The notes beneath the pieces are model-generated. The model was not told the DNA's origin. It was given only the letters and a program-made list of their open reading frames with translations, and made no database searches. Shown in pieces: positions 13,801 through 29,300 of a stretch of 64,000 bases of DNA (position 1 is its first letter; the number at the start of each line of letters is the position of its first letter). Origin of the DNA: Colletes latitarsis (lineage: Eukaryota > Arthropoda > Insecta > Hymenoptera > Colletidae); the NCBI RefSeq assembly GCF_051014445.1, contig NW_027488368.1, forward strand, positions 26,696,001 to 26,760,000, read 5' to 3'. Both the position numbers and the translations under genes were made by a program.

Positions 13801-16800
13801 ATCCAATCTAAAAAAAGCCCAGGATCTGGCCATTCAAGTATGCGAAACATGCGAAAGTATGAGATAGATGATGGCAAATACCAGACCTAACCCAGACATA
13901 ACCGGCGTTATCCGCTAAAATATTAATCGGAACCAGGTTTAATTGACTGTTTCGGTGTGGTGCCACATTACTACGTGATCCAATCTAAAAAAGCCCAGGA
14001 TCTGCCCAACAAGTATGTGAAGAATGCGAAAGTATGGACTAGATGATTGCAAATACCAGACCTAACCCAGGCATAACCGGCGTTATTCTCTAAAATATTA
14101 ATCGGAACCAGGTATAATTGTCTGTCTCAGTGTAGTACCACATTACTACGAGATCCAAATCAGAAAAAGCCCAGGATCTGGCCATTCAACTATGCGAAAA
14201 ATGCGAAAGTATAAGCTAGATGATGGCAAATACCAGACCTAAACCAGACATAACCGGCGTTATTCTCTAAAATATTAATCGGAACCAGGTTTAATTGACT
14301 GTTTCGGTTTGGTACCACATTACTACGTGATCCAAACCGGAAAAAACATAGGATCTGGCCAACAAGTATGCGAAACATGCGAAAGTATGAGCTAGATGAT
14401 GACAAATACCAGACCTAACCCAGACATAACCGCCGTTATCCTCTAAAATATAAATTGCAACCAGGTTTAATTGACTGTTTCGGTGTGGCACCACATTATT
14501 ACGTGATACAAATCAGAAAAAGCCCAGGATCTGGCCAACAAGTATGCGAAAAATGCGATATTATGAGCAAGATGATGGCAAATACCAGACCTAACCCAGA
14601 CATAACCGCCGTTATCCTCTAAAATATAAATCGCGCTCAGGTTTAATTGACAGTTTCAGTGTAGTACCACATTACTACCTGATCCAATCTAAAAAAAGCC
14701 CAGGTTCTGGCCATTCAAGTATGCGAAAAATGCGAAAGTATGAGCTAGATGATGGCAAATACCAGACCTAACCCAGACATAACCGGTGTTTCCCCCTAAA
14801 ATATTGATCGCAACCAGGTTTAATTGACTGTTTCGGTGTGCTACCACATTACTATGTAATCCAAACCAGAAGAGACCCAGGATCTAGACAACGGATATGC
14901 GAAAAATGCGAAAGTATGAGTCAGATGATTGCAAATACCAGACCTAACCCAGACGTAACCGGCGTTATGCTCTAAAATATTAATCGCAACCAGGGTTAAT
15001 TGACTGTTTCGGTGTGGTACCACATTACTATGTAATCCAAACCAGAAAAAACCCAGTATCTAGACAACAGATATGCGAAAAATGCGAAAGTATGAGTCAG
15101 ATGATTGCAAATACCAGACCTAACCCAGACATAACCGGCGTTATTCTCTAAAATATTAATCGGAACCAGGTTTAATTGACTGTTTCGGTGTGGTGCCACA
15201 TTGCTGCGTGATCCAAATCAGAAAAAGCCCAGGATCTGGCCAACAAGTATGCGAAAAATGCGAAAGTATGAGCTAGATAATGGCAAATACCAGACCAAAC
15301 CCAGACATAACCGCCGTTATCCTCTAAAATATAAATTGCAACCAGGTTTAATTGACTGTTTCGGTGTGACACCACATTACAATGTGATCCAAACCAGAAG
15401 AAACCCAGGATCTGGCCAACAAGAATGCATAAACTGCGAAAGTATGAGGTAGATGATGGCAAATACCAGACTTAACCCAGACATTACCGGTGATTCCCCC
15501 CAAAATATTGATCGAAACCAGCTTTAATGGACTTTTACTGTTTGGTACCACATTACTACGTGATCCAAACCGGAAAAAACATAGGATCTGGCCAACAAGA
15601 ATGCAAAACATGCGATAGTATGAGGCAGATGATGGCAAATACCAGACCTAAGCCAGACATAACCGGCGATATTCTCTAAAATATTAATCGGAACCAGGTT
15701 TAATTGACTGTCTCGGTGTGGTGCCACATTACTACGTGATCCAATCTAAAAAAAGCCCCGGTTCTAGCCATTCAAGTATGCGAAAAATGCGAAAGTATGA
15801 GCTAGATGATGGCAAATACCAGACCTAACCCTGACATAACCCGCGTTATCCTCTAAAATATTAATCGGAACCAGGTTTAATAGACAGTTTCAGTGTAGTA
15901 CCACATTACTACCTGATCCAATCTAAAAAAAGCCCAGGTTCTGGCCATTCAAGTATGCGAAAAATGCAAAAGTATGAGCTAGATGATGGCAAATACCAGA
16001 CCTAACCCAGACATAACCGCCGTTATCCTCTAAAATATTGACCGAAACCAGCATTAATTGACTGTTTCGGTTTGGTACCACATTACTACGTGATCCAAAT
16101 CAGCATGAGCCCAGGATCAGGCCATTCAAGTATGCGAAAAATGCGAAAGTATGAGCCAGATGATTGCAAATACCAGAACTAACCCCGACATAACTGGAGA
16201 TATCCTCTAAAATATTAATCGTAACCAAGTTGAATTGACTGCTTCGGTGTGGTACCACGTTACTACCTAATCCAAACCGGAAAACACCAAGAATCTGGCC
16301 AACAAGTATGCGAAAAATGCGAAAGTATGAGCTAGATGATGGCAAATACCAGACCTAACCCAGACATAACCGCCGTTATCCTCTAAAATGTTAATCGGAA
16401 CCAGGCTTAATTGACTGTTTCGGTGTGGTGCCACATTACTACGTGATCCAAATCAGAAAAAGGCCAGGATCTGGCCAACAAGTATGCGAAAAATGCGAAA
16501 GTATGAGCTAGATAATGGCAAATACCAGACCAAACCCACACATAACCGCCGTTATCCTCTAAAATATAAATTGCAACCAGGTTTAATTGACTGTTTCGGT
16601 GTGGTGCCACGTTACTACGTGATCCAATCTAAAAAAAGCCCAGGATCTGGCCATTCAAGTATGCGAAACATGCGAAAGTATGAGATAGATGATGGCAAAT
16701 ACCAGACCTAACCCAGACATAACCGGCGTTATCCGCTAAAATATTAATCGGAACCAGGTTTAATTGACTGTCTCGGTGTGGTGCCACATTACTACGTGAT

Positions 16801-18003
16801 CCAATCTAAAAAAAGCCCAAGTTCTGGCCATTCAAGTATTTGAAAAATGCGAAAGTATGAGCTAGATGGTGGCAAATACCAGACCTAACCCAGACATAAC
16901 CGCCGTTATCCTCTAAAATATTGACCGAAACCAGCATTAATTGACTGTTACGGTTTGGTACCACATTACTACGTGATCCAAATCAGCAAGAGCCAAGAAT
17001 CTGGCCAACAAGTATGCGAAAAATGTGAAAGTATGAGTCAGATGATTGCAAACACCAGACCTAACCCTGACATAACCGGCGTTATCCTCCAAAATATTAA
17101 TCGGAACCAGGTTTAATTGACCCCTTCAGTGTGGTAGCACATTACTACGTGATCCAAATCAGCATAAGCCCAGGATCTGGCCAACAAGTATGCGAAAAAT
17201 GCGAAAGTATGAGCTAGATGATGGCAAATACCAGACCTAACCCAGACATAACCGCCGTTATCCTCTAAAATGTTAATCGGAACCAGGCTTAATTGACAGT
17301 TTCGGTGTGGTGCCACATTACTACGTGATCCAAATCAGAAAAAGGCCAGGATCTGGCCAACAAGTATGCGAAAAATGCGAAAGTATGAGCTAGATAATGG
17401 CAAATACTAGACCAAACCCACACATAACCGCCGTTATCCTCTAAAATATAAATTGCAACCAGGTTTAATTGACTGTTTCGGTGTGGTGCCACATTACTAC
17501 GTGATCCAATCTAAAAAAAGCCCAGGATCTGGCCATTCAAGTATGCGAAACATGCGAAAGTATGAGATAGATGATGGCAAATACCAGACCTAACCCAGAC
17601 ATAACCGGCGTTATCCGCTAAAATATTAATCGGAACCAGGTTTAATTGACTGTTTCGGTGTGGTGCCACATTACTACGTGATCCAATCTAAAAAAGCCCA
17701 GGATCTGCCCAACAAGTATGTGAAGAATGCGAAAGTATGGACTAGATGATTGCAAATACCAGACCTAACCCAGGCATAACCGGCGTTATTCTCTAAAATA
17801 TTAATCGGAACCAGGTATAATTGTCTGTCTCAGTGTAGTACCACATTACTACGAGATCCAAATCAGAAAAAGCCCAGGATCTGGCCATTCAACTATGCGA
17901 AAAATGCGAAAGTATAAGCTAGATGATGGCAAATACCAGACCTAAACCAGACATAACCGGCGTTATTCTCTAAAATATTAATCGGAACCAGGTTTAATTG
18001 ACT
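10822..18003. repeat. 3.5-3.7 kb higher-order repeat, two copies
   Basis: Two nearly identical units lie in tandem: about 10,822-14,348 and 14,349-18,003. The offset is 3,527 bp (20 monomers) through the first part and becomes 3,703 bp (21 monomers) after about 15.47-15.65 kb. There the second copy has one extra monomer carrying AACCGGAAAAAACATAGG, similar to 10.57-10.74 kb. Inside each unit a five-monomer (882 bp) sub-duplication is also visible, for example 12,704 against 13,586. Confidence 0.85.
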
Positions 18004-19455
18004 GTCTCGGTGTGGTGCCACATTACTACGTGATCCAATCTAAAAAAAGCCCAGGTTCTGGCCATTCAAGTATTTGAAAAATGCGAAAGTATGAGCTAGA
18101 TGGTGGCAAATACCAGACCTAACCCAGACATAACCGCCGTTATCCTCTAAAATATTGACCGAAACCAGCATTAATTGACTGTTACGGTTTGGTACCACAT
18201 TACTACGTGATCCAAATCAGCAAGAGCCAAGAATCTGGCCAACAAGTATGCGAAAAATGTGAAAGTATGAGTGAGATGATTGCAAACACCAGACCTAACC
18301 CTGACATAACCGGCGTTATCCTCCAAAATATTAATCGGAACCAGGTTTAATTGACCCCTTCAGTGTGGTAGCACATTACTACGTGATACAAATCAGCATA
18401 AGCCCAGGATCTGGCCAACAAGTATGCGAAAAATGCGAAAGTATGAGCTAGATGATGGCAAATGCCTGACCTAACCCAGACACAACCGCCGTTATCCTCT
18501 AAAATATTAATCGGAACCAGGTATAATTGTCTGTCTCAGTGTAGTACCACATTACTACGAGATCCAAATCAGAAAAAGCCCAGGATCTGGCCATTCAACT
18601 ATTCGAAAAATGCGAAGGTATAAGCTAGATGATGGCAAATACCAGACCTAAGCCAGACATAACCGGCGTTATTCTCTAAAATATTAATCGGAACCAGGTT
18701 TAATTGACTGTCTCGGTGTGGTGCCACATTACTACGTGATCCAATCTAAAAAAAGCCCAGGTTCTGGCCATTCAAGTATTTGAAAAATGCGAAAGTATGA
18801 GCTAGATGGTGGCAAATACCAGACCTAACCCAGACATAACCGCCGTTATCCTCTAAAATATTGACCGAAACCAGCATTAATTGACTGTTACGGTTTGGTA
18901 CCACATTACTACGTGATCCAAATCAGCAAGAGCCAAGAATCTGGCCAACAAGTATGCGAAAAATGTGAAAGTATGAGTGAGATGATTGCAAACACCAGAC
19001 CTAACCCTGACATAACCGGCGTTATCCTCCAAAATATTAATCGGAACCAGGTTTAATTGACCCCTTCAGTGTGGTAGCACATTACTACGTGATACAAATC
19101 AGCATAAGCCCAGGATCTGGCCAACAAGTATGCGAAAAATGCGAAAGTATGAGCTAGATGATGGCAAATGCCTGACCTAACCCAGACACAACCGCCGTTA
19201 TCCTCTAAAATATTAATCGGAACCAGGTATAATTGTCTGTCTCAGTGTAGTACCACATTACTACGAGATCCAAATCAGAAAAAGCCCAGGATCTGGCCAT
19301 TCAACTATTCGAAAAATGCGAAGGTATAAGCTAGATGATGGCAAATACCAGACCTAAGCCAGACATAACCGGCGTTATTCTCTAAAATATTAATCGGAAC
19401 CAGGTTTAATTGACTGTCTCGGTGTGGTGCCACATTACTACGTGATCCAATCTAA
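17815..19455. repeat. 706-bp four-monomer higher-order repeat
   Basis: A four-monomer unit repeats with an offset of 706 bp. The GTATAATTGTCTGTCTCAG marker lies at 17,815, 18,521 and 19,227, and the ACTGTCTCGG marker at 18,001, 18,707 and 19,413. About 2.3 copies are present. The copies starting at 18,001 and 18,707 look almost identical; identity to the pattern ends near 19,460. Confidence 0.85.
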
Positions 19456-20395
19456 AAAAAGCCGAGGTTCTGGCCATTCAAGTATGCGAAAAATGCGAAA
19501 GTATGAGCTAGATGATGGCAAATACCAGACCTAACCCAGACATAACCGCCGTTATCCTCTAAAATATAAATTGCAACCAGGTTTAATTGACTGTTTCGGT
19601 GTGGTACCACATTACTACCTGATCCAATCTAAAAAAAGCCCAGGTTCTGGCCATTCAAGTATGCGAAAAATGTGAAAGTATGAGTCAGATGATTGCAAAT
19701 ACCAGACCTAACCCAGACATAACCGGCGTTATCCACCAAAATATTAATCCGAACCAGGTTTAATTGACCCCTTCAGTGTGGTAGCACATTACTACGTGAT
19801 CCAAATCAGCATAAGCCCAGGATCTGGCCAACAAGTATGCGAAAAATGCGAAAGTATGAGCTAGATGATGGCAAATACCAGGCCTAACCCAGACACAACC
19901 GCCGTTATCCTCTAAAATATTAATCGGAACCAGGCTTAATTGACTGTTTCGGTGTGGTGCCACATTACTACGTGATCCATTCTAAAAAAAGCCCAGGTTC
20001 TGGCCATTCAAGTATGCGAAACATGCGAAAGTATGAGCTAGATGATGGCAAATACCAGACCTAACCCAGACATAACCGGCGTTATCCTCTAAAATATTAA
20101 TCGGAACCAGGTATAATTGTCTGTCTCAATGTAGTACCACATTACTACGAGATCCAAATCAGAAAAAGCCCAGGATCTGGCCATTCAACTATGCGAAAAA
20201 TGCGAAAGTATAAGCCAGATGATGGCAAATACCAGACCTAAGCCAGACATAACCGGCGATATTCTCTAACATATTAAACCCAACCAGGTTTAATTGACTG
20301 TCTCGGTGTGGTGCCACATTACTACGTGATCCAATCTAAAAAAAGCACAGGTTCTAGCCATTCAAGTATGCGAAAAATGCGAAAGTATGAGCTAG
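19456..20395. repeat. Transitional satellite monomers
   Basis: Five to six ordinary monomers of mixed types lie between the 706-bp unit and the 5,116-bp unit. I see no gene, inserted sequence or register break in this stretch. Confidence 0.7.
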
Positions 20396-23300
20396 ATGAT
20401 GGCAAATACCAGACCTAACCCTGACATAACCGGCGTTATCCTCTAAAATATTAATCGGAACCAGGTTTAATAGACAGTTTCAGTGTAGTACCACATTACT
20501 ACCTGATCCAATCTAAAAAAAGCCCAGGTTCTGGCCATTCAAGTATGCGAAACATGCGAAAGTATGAGCTAGATGATGGCAAATACCAGACCTAACCCAG
20601 ACATAAACGGCGTTATCCGCTAAAATATTAATCGGATCCAGGTTTAATTGACTGTTTCGGTTTGGTACCACATTACTACGTGATCCAAATCAGCATGAGC
20701 CCAGGATCTGGCCATTCAAGTATGCGAAAAATGCGAAAGTATGAGCCAGATGATTGCAAATACCAGAACTAACCCCGATATAACTGGAGTTATCCTCTAA
20801 AATATTAATCGTAACCAAGTTGAATTGACTGCTTCGGTGTGGTACCACGTTACTACGTAATCCAAACCAGAAAACACCAAGAATCTGGCCAACAAGTATG
20901 CGAAGATTGCAAAACTATGAGTCGGACGGTGGCAAATACCAGCCCTAACCCAGACAAAACCGGTGTTTCCCCCTAAAATATTGATCGAAACCAGCTTTAA
21001 CTGACTGTTTCGGTTTGGTACCACATTACTACGTGATCCAAATCAGCAAGAGCCCACAATCTGGCCAAGAAGTATGCGAAAAATGCGAAAGTATGAGCTA
21101 CATGATGGCAAATACCAGACCTAACCCAGACATAACCGCCGTTATCCTCTAAAATATTAATCGGAACCAGGCTTAATTGACTGTTTCGGTGTGGTCCCAC
21201 ATTACTACGTGATCCAATCTAAAAAAAGCCCAGGTTCTGGCCATTCAAGTATGTGAAAAATGCGAAAGTGTGAGCTAGATGATGGCAAATACCAGACCTA
21301 ACCCAGACATAACCGGCGTTATCCTCTAAAATATTAATCGGAACCAGGTTTCATTGACTTTATCGGTGTGGTACCACAATACTACGTGATCCAAAACAGA
21401 CAAAACCCAGGATCAGGCCAACAAGTATGCGAAAAATGCGAAAGTGTGAGCTACATGATGGCAAATACCAGACCTAACCCAGACATAACCGCCGTTATCC
21501 TCTAAAATATTAATCGGAACCAGGCTTAATTGACTGTTTCGGTGTGGTCCCACATTACTACGTGATCCTATCTAAAAAAAGCCCAGGTTCTGGCCATTCA
21601 AGTATGTGAAAAATGCGAAAGTATGAGCTAGATGATGGCAAATACCAGACCTAACCCAGACATAACCGGCGTTATCCTCTAAAATATCAATCGGAACCAG
21701 GTTTAATTGACTTTTTCGATGTGGTACCACAATACTACGTGATCCAAAACAGACAGAACCCAGGATCAGGCCAACAAGTATGCGAAAAATGCGGAAGTAT
21801 GAGACAGATGATTACAAGTACCAGGCCTAAACCAGACACAACCGGTGTTTCCCCCTATAATATTGATCGAAACCAGCTTTAATTGATATATTTCGGTGTG
21901 GTACCACATTACTACGTGATCCAAATCAGCAAGAGCTCAGGATCTGGCCGACAGGTATGCGAAAAATGCGAAAGTATGAGTCAGATGATGGCAAATACCA
22001 GACCTAACCCAGATATAACTGGCGTTGTCCTTTAAAATATTAATCGGAACCAGGTTTAATAGACAGTTTCAGTGTAGTACCACATTACTAAGTGATCCAA
22101 ATCAGGAAAAGCCCAGGATCTGGCCAACAAGAATGCAAAACATGCGATACTATGAGGCAGATGATGGCAAATACCAGACCTAACCCAGACATAACCGGCG
22201 TTATCCTGTAAAAGATTAATCGGAACCAGGTTTAATTGACTGTTTCGGTGTGGCGCCACATTACTACGTGATCCAAATCAGAAAAAGCCCAGGATCTGGC
22301 CAACAAGTATGCGAAAAATGCGAAACTATGAGCTAGATGATGGCAAATACCAGACCTAACCCAGACATAACCGCCGTTATCCTCTAAAATATAAATTGCA
22401 ACCAGGTTTAATTGTCTGTTTCGGTGTGGTACCACATTACTACCTGATCCAAATCAGCAAGAGCCCAGAATCTGGCCAACAAGTATGCGAAAAATGCAAA
22501 AGTATGAGTCAGATGATGGCAAATACCAGACCTAACCCTGACATAACCGGCGTTATCCTCTAAAATATTAATCGGAACCAGGTTTAATAGACAGTTTCAG
22601 CGTAGTACCTCATTACTACCTGATCCATTCTAAAAAAAGCCCAGGTTCTGGCCATTCAAGTATGCGAAAAATGCGAAACTATGAGCTAGATGATGGCAAA
22701 TACCAGACCTAACCCAGACATAACCGCCGTTATCCTCTAAAATATAAATTGCAACCAGGTTTAATTGACTGTTTCGGTGTGGTACCACATTAATACGTGA
22801 TACAAATCAGAAAAAGCCCAGGATATGGCCAAGAAGTATGCGAAAAATGCGATATTATGAGCAAGATGATGGCAAATACCAGACCTAACCCAGACATAAC
22901 CGCCGTTATCCTCTAAAATATAAATCGCACCCAGGTTTAATTGACAGTTTCAGTGTAGTACCACATTACTACCTGATCCAATCTAAACAAAGCCCAGGTT
23001 CTGGCCATTCAAGTATGCGAAAAATGCGAAAGTATGAGCTAGATGATGGCAAATACCAGACCTAACCCAGACATAACCGCCGTTATCATCTAAAATATAA
23101 ATTGCAACCAGGTTTAATTGACTGTTTCGGTGTGGTACAACATTATTACGTGATACAAATCAGAAAAAGCCCAGGATCTGGCCAACAAGTATGCATAAAA
23201 TGCGAAAGTATGAGGCAGATGATGGCAAATACCAGACCTAACCCAGACATAACCGGCGTTATCCTCTAAAATATAAATCGGAAACAGGCTTAATTGACTG

Positions 23301-26300
23301 TTTCGGTGTGGTGCCACATTACTACGTGATCCAATCTAAAAAAAGCCCAGGCTCTGGCCATTCATGTATGCGAAAAATACGAAAGTGTGAGTCAGATGGC
23401 GGCAAATACCAGACCTAACCCAGGCATAACTGGCGTTATCCCCTAATACATTAATCGAAACCAGGTTTAATAGACAGTTTTGAGTGTAGTACCACATTAC
23501 TACGTGATCCAAATCAGAAAAATCCCAGGATCTGGCCAACAAGCATGCGAAAAATGCGATATTATGAGCAAGATGATGGCAAATACCAGACCTAACCCAG
23601 ACATAACCGCCGTTATCCTCTAAAATATAAATCGCAACCAGGTTTAATTGACTGTTTCGGTGTGGTACCACATTACTATGTTATCCAAACCAGAAAAAAT
23701 CCAGGATCTAGACAACAAGTATGCGAAAAATGCGAAAGTATGAGTCAGATGATGGCAAATACTAGACCTAACCCTGACATAACCGCCGTTATCCTCCAAA
23801 ATATTAATCGGAACCAGGTTTAATAGACAGTTTCAGTGTAGTACCACATTACTACCTGATCCAATCTAAAAAAAGCCCAGGTTCTGGCCATTCAAGTATG
23901 CGAAAAATGCGAAAGTATGAGCTAGATGATGGCAAATACCAGACCTAACCCAGACATAACCGCCGTTATCCTCTAAAATATTGACCGAAACCAGCATTAA
24001 TTGACTGTTTCGGTTTGGTACCACATTACTACGTGATCCAAACAGGAAGAAACACAGGATCTGGCCAACAAGAATGCAAAACATGCGATAGTATGAGGCA
24101 GATGATGGCAAATACCAGACCTAACCCAGACATAACCGGCGTTATCCTGTAAAAGATTAATCGGATCCAGGTTTAATTGACCGTTTCGGTGTGGCGCCAC
24201 ATTACTACGTGATCCAAATCAGAAAAAGCCCAGGATCAGGCCAACAAGTATGCGAAAAATGCGATATTATGTGCAAGATGATGGCAAATACCAGACCTAA
24301 CCCAGACATAACCGCCGTTATCCTCTAAAATATAAATCGCACCCAGGCTTAATTGACAGTTTCAGTGTAGTACCACATTACTACCTGATCCAATCTAAAA
24401 AAAGCCCAGGTTCTGGCCATTCAAGTATGCGAAAAATGCGAAACTATGAGCTAGATGATGGCAAATACCAGACCTAACCCAGACATAACCGCCGTTATCC
24501 TCTAAAATATAAATTGCAACCAGGTTTAATTGACTGTTTCGGTGTGGTACCACATTATTACGAGATACAAATCAGAAAAAGCCCAGGATCTGGCCAACAA
24601 GTATGCATAAAATGCGAAAGTATGAGCTAGATGATGGCAAATACCAGACCTAACCCAGACATAACCGGGGTTATCCTCTAAAATATTAATCGGAACCAGG
24701 TTTCATTGACTTTATCGGTGTGGTACCACAATACTACGTGATCCAAAACAGACAAAACCCAGGATCAGGCCAACAAGTATGCGAAAAATGCGAAAGTATG
24801 AGCTACATGATGGCAAATACCAGACCTAACCCAGACATAACCGCCGTTATCCTCTAAAATATTAATCGGAACCAGGCTTAATTGACTGTTTCGGTGTGGT
24901 CCCACATTACTACGTGATCCAATCTAAAAAAAGCCCAGGTTCTGGCCATTCAAGTATGTGAAAAATGCGAAAGTATAAGCTAGAATATGGCAAATACCAG
25001 ACCTAACACAGACATAACCGGCGTTATCCTCTAAAATATTAATCGGAACCAGGTTTAATTGACTTTTTCGGTGTGGTACCACAATACTACGTGATCCAAA
25101 ACAGACAAAACCCAGGATCAGGCCAACAAGTATGCGAAAAATGCGAAAGTATGAGACAGATGATTACAAATACCAGGCCTAACCCAAACACAACCGGCGT
25201 TATCCTCTAAAATATTAATCGGAACCAGCTTTAATTGACTATTTCGGTGTGGTACCACATTACTACGTGATCCAAATCAGCAAGAGCTCAGGATCTGGCC
25301 GACAGGCATGCGAAAAATGCGAAAGTATGAGCTAGATGATGGCAAATACCAGACCTAACCCAGACATAACCGGGGTTATCCTCTAAAATATTAATCGGAA
25401 CCAGGTTTCATTGACTTTATCGGTGTGGTACCACAATACTACGTGATCCAAAACAGACAAAACCCAGGATCAGGCCAACAAGTATGCGAAAAATGCGAAA
25501 GTATGAGCTACATGATGGCAAATACCAGACCTAACCCTGACATAACCGGCGTTATCCTCTAAAATATTAATCGGAACCAGGTTTAATAGACAGTTTCAGT
25601 GTAGTACCACATTACTACCTGATCCAATCTAAAAAAAGCCCAGGTTCTGGCCATTCAAGTATGCGAAACATGCGAAAGTATGAGCTAGATGATGGAAAAT
25701 ACCAGACCTAACCCAGACATAAACGGCGTTATCCGCTAAAATATTAATCGGAACCAGGTTTAATTGACTGTTTCGGTTTGGTACCACATTACTACGTGAT
25801 CCAAATCAGCATGAGCCCAGGATCTGGCCATTCAAGTATGCGAAAAATGCGAAAGTATGAGCCAGATGATTGCAAATACCAGAACTAACCCCGATATAAC
25901 TGGAGTTATCCTCTAAAATATTAATCGTAACCAAGTTGAATTGACTGCTTCGGTGTGGTACCACGTTACTACGTAATCCAAACCAGAAAACACCAAGAAT
26001 CTGGCCAACAAGTATGCGAAGATTGCAAAACTATGAGTCGGACGGTGGCAAATACCAGACCTAACCCAGACAAAACCGGTGTTTCCCCCTAAAATATTGA
26101 TCGAAACCAGCTTTAACTGACTGTTTCGGTTTGGTACCACATTACTACGTGATCCAAATCAGCAAGAGCCCACAATCTGGCCAAGAAGTATGCGAAAAAT
26201 GCGAAAGTATGAGCTACATGATGGCAAATACCAGACCTAACCCAGACATAACCGCCGTTATCCTCTAAAATATTAATCGGAACCAGGCTTAATTGACTGT

Positions 26301-29300
26301 TTCGGTGTGGTCCCACATTACTACGTGATCCAATCTAAAAAAAGCCCAGGTTCTGGCCATTCAAGTATGTGAAAAATGCGAAAGTGTGAGCTAGATGATG
26401 GCAAATACCAGACCTAACCCAGACATAACCGGCGTTATCCTCTAAAATATTAATCGGAACCAGGTTTCATTGACTTTATCGGTGTGGTACCACAATACTA
26501 CGTGATCCAAAACAGACAAAACCCAGGATCAGGCCAACAAGTATGCGAAAAATGCGAAAGTGTGAGCTACATGATGGCAAATACCAGACCTAACCCAGAC
26601 ATAACCGCCGTTATCCTCTAAAATATTAATCGGAACCAGGCTTAATTGACTGTTTCGGTGTGGTCCCACATTACTACGTGATCCTATCTAAAAAAAGCCC
26701 AGGTTCTGGCCATTCAAGTATGTGAAAAATGCGAAAGTATGAGCTAGATGATGGCAAATACCAGACCTAACCCAGACATAACCGGCGTTATCCTCTAAAA
26801 TATCAATCGGAACCAGGTTTAATTGACTTTTTCGATGTGGTACCACAATACTACGTGATCCAAAACAGACAGAACCCAGGATCAGGCCAGCAAGTATGCG
26901 AAAAATGCGGAAGTATGAGACAGATGATTACAAGTACCAGGCCTAAACCAGACACAACCGGTGTTTCCCCCTATAATATTGATCGAAACCAGCTTTAATT
27001 GATATATTTCGGTGTGGTACCACATTACTACGTGATCCAAATCAGCAAGAGCTCAGGATCTGGCCGACAGGTATGCGAAAAATGCGAAAGTATGAGTCAG
27101 ATGATGGCAAATACCAGACCTAACCCAGATATAACTGGCGTTGTCCTTTAAAATATTAATCGGAACCAGGTTTAATAGACAGTTTCAGTGTAGTACCACA
27201 TTACTAAGTGATCCAAATCAGGAAAAGCCCAGGATCTGGCCAACAAGAATGCAAAACATGCGATACTATGAGGCAGATGATGGCAAATACCAGACCTAAC
27301 CCAGACATAACCGGCGTTATCCTGTAAAAGATTAATCGGAACCAGGTTTAATTGACTGTTTCGGTGTGGCGCCACATTACTACGTGATCCAAATCAGAAA
27401 AAGCCCAGGATCTGGCCAACAAGTATGCGAAAAATGCGAAACTATGAGCTAGATGATGGCAAATACCAGACCTAACCCAGACATAACCGCCGTTATCCTC
27501 TAAAATATAAATTGCAACCAGGTTTAATTGTCTGTTTCGGTGTGGTACCACATTACTACCTGATCCAAATCAGCAAGAGCCCAGAATCTGGCCAACAAGT
27601 ATGCGAAAAATGCAAAAGTATGAGTCAGATGATGGCAAATACCAGACCTAACCCTGACATAACCGGCGTTATCCTCTAAAATATTAATCGGAACCAGGTT
27701 TAATAGACAGTTTCAGCGTAGTACCTCATTACTACCTGATCCATTCTAAAAAAAGCCCAGGTTCTGGCCATTCAAGTATGCGAAAAATGCGAAACTATGA
27801 GCTAGATGATGGCAAATACCAGACCTAACCCAGACATAACCGCCGTTATCCTCTAAAATATAAATTGCAACCAGGTTTAATTGACTGTTTCGGTGTGGTA
27901 CCACATTAATACGTGATACAAATCAGAAAAAGCCCAGGATATGGCCAAGAAGTATGCGAAAAATGCGATATTATGAGCAAGATGATGGCAAATACCAGAC
28001 CTAACCCAGACATAACCGCCGTTATCCTCTAAAATATAAATCGCACCCAGGTTTAATTGACAGTTTCAGTGTAGTACCACATTACTACCTGATCCAATCT
28101 AAACAAAGCCCAGGTTCTGGCCATTCAAGTATGCGAAAAATGCGAAAGTATGAGCTAGATGATGGCAAATACCAGACCTAACCCAGACATAACCGCCGTT
28201 ATCATCTAAAATATAAATTGCAACCAGGTTTAATTGACTGTTTCGGTGTGGTACAACATTATTACGTGATACAAATCAGAAAAAGCCCAGGATCTGGCCA
28301 ACAAGTATGCATAAAATGCGAAAGTATGAGGCAGATGATGGCAAATACCAGACCTAACCCAGACATAACCGGCGTTATCCTCTAAAATATAAATCGGAAA
28401 CAGGCTTAATTGACTGTTTCGGTGTGGTGCCACATTACTACGTGATCCAATCTAAAAAAAGCCCAGGCTCTGGCCATTCATGTATGCGAAAAATACGAAA
28501 GTGTGAGTCAGATGGCGGCAAATACCAGACCTAACCCAGGCATAACTGGCGTTATCCCCTAATACATTAATCGAAACCAGGTTTAATAGACAGTTTTGAG
28601 TGTAGTACCACATTACTACGTGATCCAAATCAGAAAAATCCCAGGATCTGGCCAACAAGCATGCGAAAAATGCGATATTATGAGCAAGATGATGGCAAAT
28701 ACCAGACCTAACCCAGACATAACCGCCGTTATCCTCTAAAATATAAATCGCAACCAGGTTTAATTGACTGTTTCGGTGTGGTACCACATTACTATGTTAT
28801 CCAAACCAGAAAAAATCCAGGATCTAGACAACAAGTATGCGAAAAATGCGAAAGTATGAGTCAGATGATGGCAAATACTAGACCTAACCCTGACATAACC
28901 GCCGTTATCCTCCAAAATATTAATCGGAACCAGGTTTAATAGACAGTTTCAGTGTAGTACCACATTACTACCTGATCCAATCTAAAAAAAGCCCAGGTTC
29001 TGGCCATTCAAGTATGCCAAAAATGCGAAAGTATGAGCTAGATGATGGCAAATACCAGACCTAACCCAGACATAACCGCCGTTATCCTCTAAAATATTGA
29101 CCGAAACCAGCATTAATTGACTGTTTCGGTTTGGTACCACATTACTACGTGATCCAAACAGGAAGAAACACAGGATCTGGCCAACAAGAATGCAAAACAT
29201 GCGATAGTATGAGGCAGATGATGGCAAATACCAGACCTAACCCAGACATAACCGGCGTTATCCTGTAAAAGATTAATCGGATCCAGGTTTAATTGACCGT

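Noticed and set aside
11674..17000. Plus-strand open frames of 75-83 codons recurring in 11.7-16.7 kb
   Set aside because: They are satellite in another frame, repeated with the 3.5-kb and 882-bp units, with no coding features.
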